Positions 59,304-64,000 of a stretch of 64,000 nucleotides of DNA are shown here, in pieces; the first letter of the stretch is position 1; every line of letters starts with the position of its first letter. Position numbers and translations under genes: made by a program. The DNA lies in the NCBI RefSeq assembly GCF_002813775.1, contig NZ_CP020370.1, positions 1,393,501-1,457,500 of the forward strand, given 5' to 3'. The notes below the pieces were generated by a model, which saw only the letters and a program-made list of their open reading frames with translations, did no database searches and was not told the DNA's origin. The stretch comes from Candidatus Thiodictyon syntrophicum (lineage in GTDB: Bacteria; Pseudomonadota; Gammaproteobacteria; Chromatiales; Chromatiaceae).

Positions 59304-59732
59304 TCAATCCCCAGCGCTCGGCGTCCGCAACCAGGGCACGGACAGGACCGCCTCGCCGGTGACCAGGGTCTTGCCCTGATTGTCTTCGCAGGTCGTCGCC
59401 ATCGTGACGATGCCCTTGTCCTGCCGGATTGCCGTCACCTCGACCTTGGCAATGACCTCCATGTCGAGGTACACCGGTGACTTGAACTTCAGGTTTTGTC
59501 CCAGGTAGATGGCGCCATGGCCCGGCAGCCGTTCACCCAGCAGGGCCGAGAACAGGCTGCCGACCAGCATCCCGTGCACGATGCGTTGTTTGAATGGGGT
59601 GCCGGCCGCGTACTCCGCGTCCAGGTGGATACGATTGTGGTCGTCCACCAGATCGGCAAAGTTCTGCACGTCGGCTTCCGTGAAGGTGCGCTTGAGGGTC
59701 GCACTGTCTCCTACCTTGATTTCGCGTGACAT
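59304..59732 (-). CDS. MaoC-family (R)-specific enoyl-CoA hydratase (PhaJ-like)
   Basis: 142 residues, single hot-dog fold. The hydratase-2 motif FADLVDDHNRIHLD (about residues 25-38) has the catalytic Asp and His; GTPFKQRIVHGMLVGSLFSA is the following conserved helix. PhaJ-like enzymes hydrate trans-2-enoyl-CoA to (R)-3-hydroxyacyl-CoA, feeding PHA synthesis or fatty-acid breakdown. Start MSREIKVG at 59732 is chosen by family length. It lies 14 bp after the ETF:quinone oxidoreductase gene, so it closes the operon of acyl-CoA oxidation genes. Confidence 0.88.
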   Translation of the reverse strand: MSREIKVGDSATLKRTFTEADVQNFADLVDDHNRIHLDAEYAAGTPFKQRIVHGMLVGSLFSALLGERLPGHGAIYLGQNLKFKSPVYLDMEVIAKVEVTAIRQDKGIVTMATTCEDNQGKTLVTGEAVLSVPWLRTPSAGD

Positions 59733-59746
59733 TCTTTTCAAACTCT

Positions 59747-61399
59747 CTACATATTCGGATAATTGGGGCCGCCGCCGCCCTCCGGCGCGACCCAGGTGAT
59801 GTTCTGCGCCGGGTCCTTGATATCGCAGGTCTTGCAGTGCACGCAATTCGCAGTGTTGATCTGGAAGCGCTGCGCGCTGCCCTCGCCGACGATCTCATAA
59901 ACGCCCGCCGGGCAATAGCGCTGGGCCGGCTCCGCGTATTCCGCCAGGTTACGGCCGAGCGGGATCGCCGGATCGGCCAGGTGCAGGTGGCAGGGCTGGT
60001 CCTCCTCGTGGCTGGTGTTGGAGAGGAACACGGAGGAGAGCTTATCGAAGCTCAGCACCCCATCCGGTTTGGGGTAGGCGATGGGCTCGCACTCGCGCGC
60101 CGGGCGCAGCCGGGCATAGTCCGGGGTCTTGTCGTGCAGGGCGACCGGCAGCCGGCCGCGAAACACCGTCTGATCCAGGGTGAAGAGGGCGCCGCCGAGC
60201 AGGGGGCCGAGTTTGTGTAGCGCCGGGGCGAAAGTGCGGCTGCTTTGCAACTCATCGTAGACCCAGGACGCGCGGAAACGCTCGGCGAATCCGCTGAGAT
60301 CCCGGCCACCCGGGTCGCCTTGGCCGAGCGCCGCGGCGATCTCCTCGGCGGCCAGCATCCCGCTCTTCATCCCCGTATGGACGCCCTTGAGTTTGGCTGG
60401 ATTAAGGGTTCCGGCATTGCAGCCCACCAGGAAGCCGCCGGGAAAATGCATGGTCGGCAGCGCATTGAATCCGCCCTTGGTCAGCGCCCGCGCACCATAG
60501 GCGACACGCTTGCCGCCTTGCAGATACTGCGCGATCAGCGGGTGATGCTTCATGCGCTGAAAGTCGTCGTAAGGGCTGAGCCAGGGGTTGCTGTAGTTGA
60601 GATCCACGACCAAGCCGACCGCGATCTGATGGTTTTCCAGGTGATAGAGAAAGAAGCCCCCGCCGGTGTCGCCCGCCAAGGGCCAGCCGGCTCCGTGAAT
60701 CACCAGACCCTCCACATGCTGCGGTGGGGGTACATCCCAGAGTTCCTTCAGACCGATACCATAATGCTGGGTGTCGGCCTGCGCATCCAGTCCAAAGCGG
60801 GCATACAGGGTCTTGCCCAGTTGACCGCGGCAACCCTCGGCGAACACCGTATAGCGGGCCAGCAAGTCCATACCGGGCGTGAAGCTGTCCTTGTGGGAGC
60901 CGTCCGCCGCGATGCCCATATCCCCGGTGGCAATCCCCTTGACCTCTCCCTGCTCCCCGAACAGCACCTGCGCGGCGGCAAAACCCGGGAAGATTTCGAC
61001 CCCCAAGGCCTCGGCCTGGGTCGCCAGCCACCGGCAGAGATTGCCGACGCTGACGATGTAGCCGTCGTGATTGTGCATGGCACGTGGCAACAGCGCATGG
61101 GGGACCTTCCAGGCGCTGCCGGCGCTGCGCAGCAGGTGCATCTCCTCCCGGGTCACGCGGGTGGTGAGCGGGGCGCCGCGCTGCTGCCAATCGGGAAACA
61201 ACTCGTCGAGCGCGCGGCTCTCGATGACGGCGCCGGAGAGGATGTGCGCGCCCACCTCGGAGCCCTTTTCCACCACGCAGACGCTGGGTTCACGGCCCTG
61301 CTCCTGGGCCAACTGCGCCAACCGACAGGCACAGGCCAGCCCCGCCGGCCCGGCGCCGACGATGACGACATCGAACTGCATTGATTCGCGTTCGCTCAT
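59747..61399 (-). CDS. Electron transfer flavoprotein:ubiquinone oxidoreductase
   Basis: 550 residues. Passes electrons from ETF to the quinone pool at the membrane. FAD-binding MQFDVVIVGAGPAGLACACR (7-26), GSEVGAHILSGAVIESRALD, TPGMDLLARYTVFAEGCRGQ, GCNAGTLNPAKLKGVHTGMK, and a C-terminal 4Fe-4S domain with CPAGVYEI and NCVHCKTCDIKDPAQNITW. Length and cysteines are complete. Start ATG 61399; a second ATG six codons later is also possible. Nine bp after the acyl-CoA dehydrogenase gene. Confidence 0.95.
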   Translation of the reverse strand: MSERESMQFDVVIVGAGPAGLACACRLAQLAQEQGREPSVCVVEKGSEVGAHILSGAVIESRALDELFPDWQQRGAPLTTRVTREEMHLLRSAGSAWKVPHALLPRAMHNHDGYIVSVGNLCRWLATQAEALGVEIFPGFAAAQVLFGEQGEVKGIATGDMGIAADGSHKDSFTPGMDLLARYTVFAEGCRGQLGKTLYARFGLDAQADTQHYGIGLKELWDVPPPQHVEGLVIHGAGWPLAGDTGGGFFLYHLENHQIAVGLVVDLNYSNPWLSPYDDFQRMKHHPLIAQYLQGGKRVAYGARALTKGGFNALPTMHFPGGFLVGCNAGTLNPAKLKGVHTGMKSGMLAAEEIAAALGQGDPGGRDLSGFAERFRASWVYDELQSSRTFAPALHKLGPLLGGALFTLDQTVFRGRLPVALHDKTPDYARLRPARECEPIAYPKPDGVLSFDKLSSVFLSNTSHEEDQPCHLHLADPAIPLGRNLAEYAEPAQRYCPAGVYEIVGEGSAQRFQINTANCVHCKTCDIKDPAQNITWVAPEGGGGPNYPNM

Positions 61400-61408
61400 G
61401 ACTGCTGC

Positions 61409-63178
61409 CTAGAGTTGCTCGACCGTCAGGGCCATGGTGCTTTCACTGCCGGCCAGCACCGAGGCCAGACAGGCCCCGGTCCGCGGCAACAGGTGCTCGC
61501 AGAAGAACCGCGTGGTCGTCAGCTTGGCGGTGAGCAGTTGCGGGTCGCCCTCGCCGGCATCGAGCATCGTCTGCGCCTGTTGGGCGCTCTTCACCATGAG
61601 CCAGCCCCCGCAGAGATACCCGAACAGCATCAGAAAATTGACGCTGGCACTGCCGGCGAGATGGCGATCGGCCGCCGCCCCATCCAGCAGCGACTGGCGC
61701 GCCCTGGTACCGGCCGCGACCGCCGCCTCGAACGCCTTCACCACGCTGCCGTAGCGATAGGGCGTGGAGCGCAATTCGGCCGCGGTCTGTTCCATCTCAG
61801 TGAGCAGGGCAAGCAGGGTCTCGCCGTGGTTGGCCAGCATCTTGCGGCCGACGAAATCCAGGGCCTGGATGCCGGTGGTGCCCTCGTAGATGGGCAGGAT
61901 GCGGGCGTCGCGGTAGTGCTGGGCCGCCCCGGCCTCCTCCACATAGCCCATGCCGCCATCGATCTGGATGCCGAGCGAGGTCAATTCCTGCGCCAGCTCC
62001 GTCAACCAGCCCTTGACGATCGGGGTATAGAGCTCGAGCCGGGCAAAGTGGCGGGCGGCGACGGCCGGATCGGTCGCATACAGAGCCCGGTCGGCCTCGG
62101 CCGCCGCGACCAATGCGAGCACGCGCATCGCCTCGATGCAGCTCTTCATCGTCATCAACATGCGCCGCACGTCGGGGAATTCGATGATGGGGATGCGTGA
62201 GCCGTCGCGCCGCGTCCCCTGCAGCCGGTCCTTGGCATATTGCAGCGCCTCCTGATAGGCGCGCTCGGAGATGGCCAATCCCTGCAGGCCGACCGACTGC
62301 CGGGCGTGGTTCATCATCGTGAACATGTACGCTAGGCCATTGTTGGGCTCACCCACCAGGAAGCCGACGGCGTCGGTGAAGTCCATCAGGCAGGTCGGGC
62401 TCGCGTGGATACCGAGCTTGTGCTCCAGCGACAGGCAGTTGACCGCGTTGCGCTCGCCCGGCTCGCCCTTGGCGTCGAGCAGGAACTTGGGCACGATGAA
62501 GAGTGAAATGCCCTTCACGCCGGGGGGCGCATCGGGCAGCCTGGCCAGCACCAGGTGCACGATGTTATCGGTCATTCCGTGGTCGCCCCAGGTGATGTAC
62601 AGCTTCTGCCCGGTGATCAGGTAGTGATCGCCTGCGGGCTTGGCCTTGGTCTTGATGGCGGCAAGATCGGAGCCCGCGTCGGCCTCCGTGATATTCATGG
62701 TGCCGGTCCATTCACCGGTCGCGAGCTTCGGCAGATACAGTGCCTTGAGGGCGTCGTCGGCATGGTGGCCGATGGCCTCCATCGCGCCCTGGCTCAGCAT
62801 GGGGCACAGGGCGAAGGCCATATTGGCGGAGTGCCAGATCTCGTTTACCGCGGTACCCAGACAATTGGGCAGGTCCTGGCCCCCGAAGTCCTCCGCAACC
62901 GTCAGCGACAGCCAACCGGCATCGGCGAACTGGCGATAGGCGTCCTTGAATCCGGGGCTTTCCTCCACGCCCTGGGCGCCCATCTTGGCGCCCTCGCGGT
63001 CGCCCACCCGGTTCAGCGGGGCCAGTACCTCGCTGCCCAGCCGGCCGGCCTCCGAGAGAATGGTCGCCGCCAGATCGGCATTGATCTCGTCATGGCCTGC
63101 CGCCGCGCAGAGGGCATCGAAATCGACCACTTTGCGCAGGACGAAATCGACGTCCTGATAGGGGTGCAAATAGCTCAT
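61409..63178 (-). CDS. Acyl-CoA dehydrogenase with C-terminal extension
   Basis: 589 residues, FAD enzyme that oxidises acyl-CoA to enoyl-CoA and reduces ETF. N-terminal helical domain, then WTGTMNITEADAGSDLAAIK and LYITWGDHGMTDNIVHLVLA (FAD and substrate loop), KLGIHASPTCLMDF, MMNHARQSVGLQGLAISERA, GGMGYVEEAGAAQHYRDARI and IYEGTTGIQALDFVGRKML, followed by the about 150-residue C-terminal domain of the longer ACAD subfamily. Catalytic Glu is expected in the YEGTTGIQ region. Start MSYLHPYQ at 63178. Directly after etfA (14 bp), as expected for a shared electron-transfer operon. Confidence 0.94.
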   Translation of the reverse strand: MSYLHPYQDVDFVLRKVVDFDALCAAAGHDEINADLAATILSEAGRLGSEVLAPLNRVGDREGAKMGAQGVEESPGFKDAYRQFADAGWLSLTVAEDFGGQDLPNCLGTAVNEIWHSANMAFALCPMLSQGAMEAIGHHADDALKALYLPKLATGEWTGTMNITEADAGSDLAAIKTKAKPAGDHYLITGQKLYITWGDHGMTDNIVHLVLARLPDAPPGVKGISLFIVPKFLLDAKGEPGERNAVNCLSLEHKLGIHASPTCLMDFTDAVGFLVGEPNNGLAYMFTMMNHARQSVGLQGLAISERAYQEALQYAKDRLQGTRRDGSRIPIIEFPDVRRMLMTMKSCIEAMRVLALVAAAEADRALYATDPAVAARHFARLELYTPIVKGWLTELAQELTSLGIQIDGGMGYVEEAGAAQHYRDARILPIYEGTTGIQALDFVGRKMLANHGETLLALLTEMEQTAAELRSTPYRYGSVVKAFEAAVAAGTRARQSLLDGAAADRHLAGSASVNFLMLFGYLCGGWLMVKSAQQAQTMLDAGEGDPQLLTAKLTTTRFFCEHLLPRTGACLASVLAGSESTMALTVEQL

Positions 63179-63192
63179 GCTCTGATTCCTGC

Positions 63193-64000
63193 TCAAATAC
63201 TGTCAATCAATTCGGGCAAGGCGGTAAAGAGATCCGCGACCAGCCCATAGTCCGCTACCTGGAAGATCGGGGCCTCGGCATCGCTGTTGATGGCGGCGAT
63301 GACCTTGGACTCCTTCATGCCGGCAAGATGCTGGATGGCCCCGGAGATCCCGACGGCGATATAGAGGTCGGGTGCCACGACCTTGCCGGTCTGCCCCACC
63401 TGCAGATCGTTGGGCACATAGCCCGCGTCCACCGCCGCCCGGGTCGCGCCCACCGCGGCACCGAGCTTGTCGGCCAGGCGATAGAGCAGGGCGAAATTCT
63501 CCGCCGAACCGACCCCGCGGCCGCCGGATACGACGATGCGTGCCGAGGTGAGTTCCGGCCGGTCGGATTCGACCAGCGATTCACTGACAAAGCGCGTTCT
63601 CACCGCCTCGAATACCTCCGATACCGGCGTGATGGCGGCGCTGCCGCCGCTCAATGCCACGGCGGGAAAGGCGGTGGCACGCACCGTCGCCACGATGACT
63701 GGGTCCTCGACCTGCACGGTGGCGATGGCATTACCGGCGTAGATGGGTCGCCGGAAGCTGTCGGGGCCGACCACCGCGGTGATGTCCGATAATTGGTTCA
63801 CCCCCAGGAGCGCCGCCACCCGCGGCATGAAGTCCTTGCCGGTGGTGGTGGCGGGGGCCAGGATATGGCGGTGTCCCGGGGCCAGGGCCACGACCAGGCG
63901 GGCGATATTCTCTGCCAACTGGTGGGCATAGGCCGGGGCGTCCGCCAGCAGGACGGTCCGCACGCCGGGGATGGCGGCAACGGCGGCGGCGACGGCCTGG
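63193..64000 (-). CDS. etfA: Electron transfer flavoprotein alpha subunit (partial, 5' end off the window)
   Basis: About 268 codons seen; the frame continues upstream beyond 64000 ([20 protein letters not shown]). Binds FAD together with EtfB and carries electrons from acyl-CoA dehydrogenase to ETF:quinone oxidoreductase. C-terminal FAD domain signature [60 protein letters not shown] and [20 protein letters not shown] is complete. Only about the first 45 residues are missing. First visible gene of the etf-acyl-CoA dehydrogenase operon; etfB is expected upstream. Confidence 0.95.
   Translation of the reverse strand, partial: QAVAAAVAAIPGVRTVLLADAPAYAHQLAENIARLVVALAPGHRHILAPATTTGKDFMPRVAALLGVNQLSDITAVVGPDSFRRPIYAGNAIATVQVEDPVIVATVRATAFPAVALSGGSAAITPVSEVFEAVRTRFVSESLVESDRPELTSARIVVSGGRGVGSAENFALLYRLADKLGAAVGATRAAVDAGYVPNDLQVGQTGKVVAPDLYIAVGISGAIQHLAGMKESKVIAAINSDAEAPIFQVADYGLVADLFTALPELIDSI

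Overview
The window is a GC-rich stretch of bacterial chromosome. Gene families, codon bias and repeat content suggest a gammaproteobacterium, most plausibly a purple sulfur bacterium (Chromatiaceae-like). That assignment is inference: no rRNA or photosynthesis gene is present. Ordinary chromosomal genes (dnaE start, argD-argF, hypF, a phosphotransacylase-acetate kinase operon, an ETF/acyl-CoA dehydrogenase operon) alternate with a large accessory load: conflict/defence-type genes, toxin-antitoxin remnants, two intact insertion sequences and at least seven families of dispersed palindromic repeats.

Layout. 1-563: 5' part of dnaE (minus). 564-3432: repeats, an orphan DUF2281 antitoxin, a TIR-FGE fusion and a phage-type fragment. 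3487-7251: two GT4 glycosyltransferases and an O-antigen-ligase-like polymerase (minus). 7608-7985: DUF2845 secreted protein. 8252-12845: AttEFGH-like exporter (ATPase, fused double permease, lipocalin-like AttH), its last gene set apart by inserted repeats. 13177-14648: DUF1640 gene split by an IS1-like element with perfect ends and an 8-bp target duplication. 14700-16651: remnants, a winged-helix nucleotidyltransferase with a truncated partner, and a Uma2 relic. 16925-25928: a McrBC-like operon (coiled-coil AAA+ / DUF2357-PD-(D/E)XK / DUF3800-TPR) whose AAA+ gene is cut by an IS66-family element; removing it restores a 755-codon frame. 26400-29307: antitoxin with a toxin remnant, then an EAD-STAND-FGE protein. 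29779-33042: argD, argF, SH3-domain membrane protein. 33279-35600: a graveyard of toxin-antitoxin modules and an integrase relic.

35976-50356 is the most striking part: a same-strand cluster encoding a coiled-coil protein, a double CbbX/SpoVK-type AAA+ ATPase, three zinc-ribbon membrane proteins, an Rpn-family nuclease, an Hsp70-type ATPase with a small coiled-coil partner, a 991-residue zinc-ribbon/Sel1 scaffold and a radical-SAM activase-like protein. Four proteins share the same zinc ribbon ending in WDF, and three of these share a further about 150-residue domain not recognised from any named family. I propose it as a candidate undescribed chaperone/AAA+ remodelling system, possibly a conflict system.

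50257-64000: hypF (convergent with and overlapping the radical-SAM gene), an MNT nucleotidyltransferase, DUF3141-phosphotransacylase-ackA, a radical-SAM protein, and the minus-strand operon etfA-acyl-CoA dehydrogenase-ETF:quinone oxidoreductase-MaoC. Many genes are separated by palindromic elements, including four inverted CGACAA hexamer arrays.
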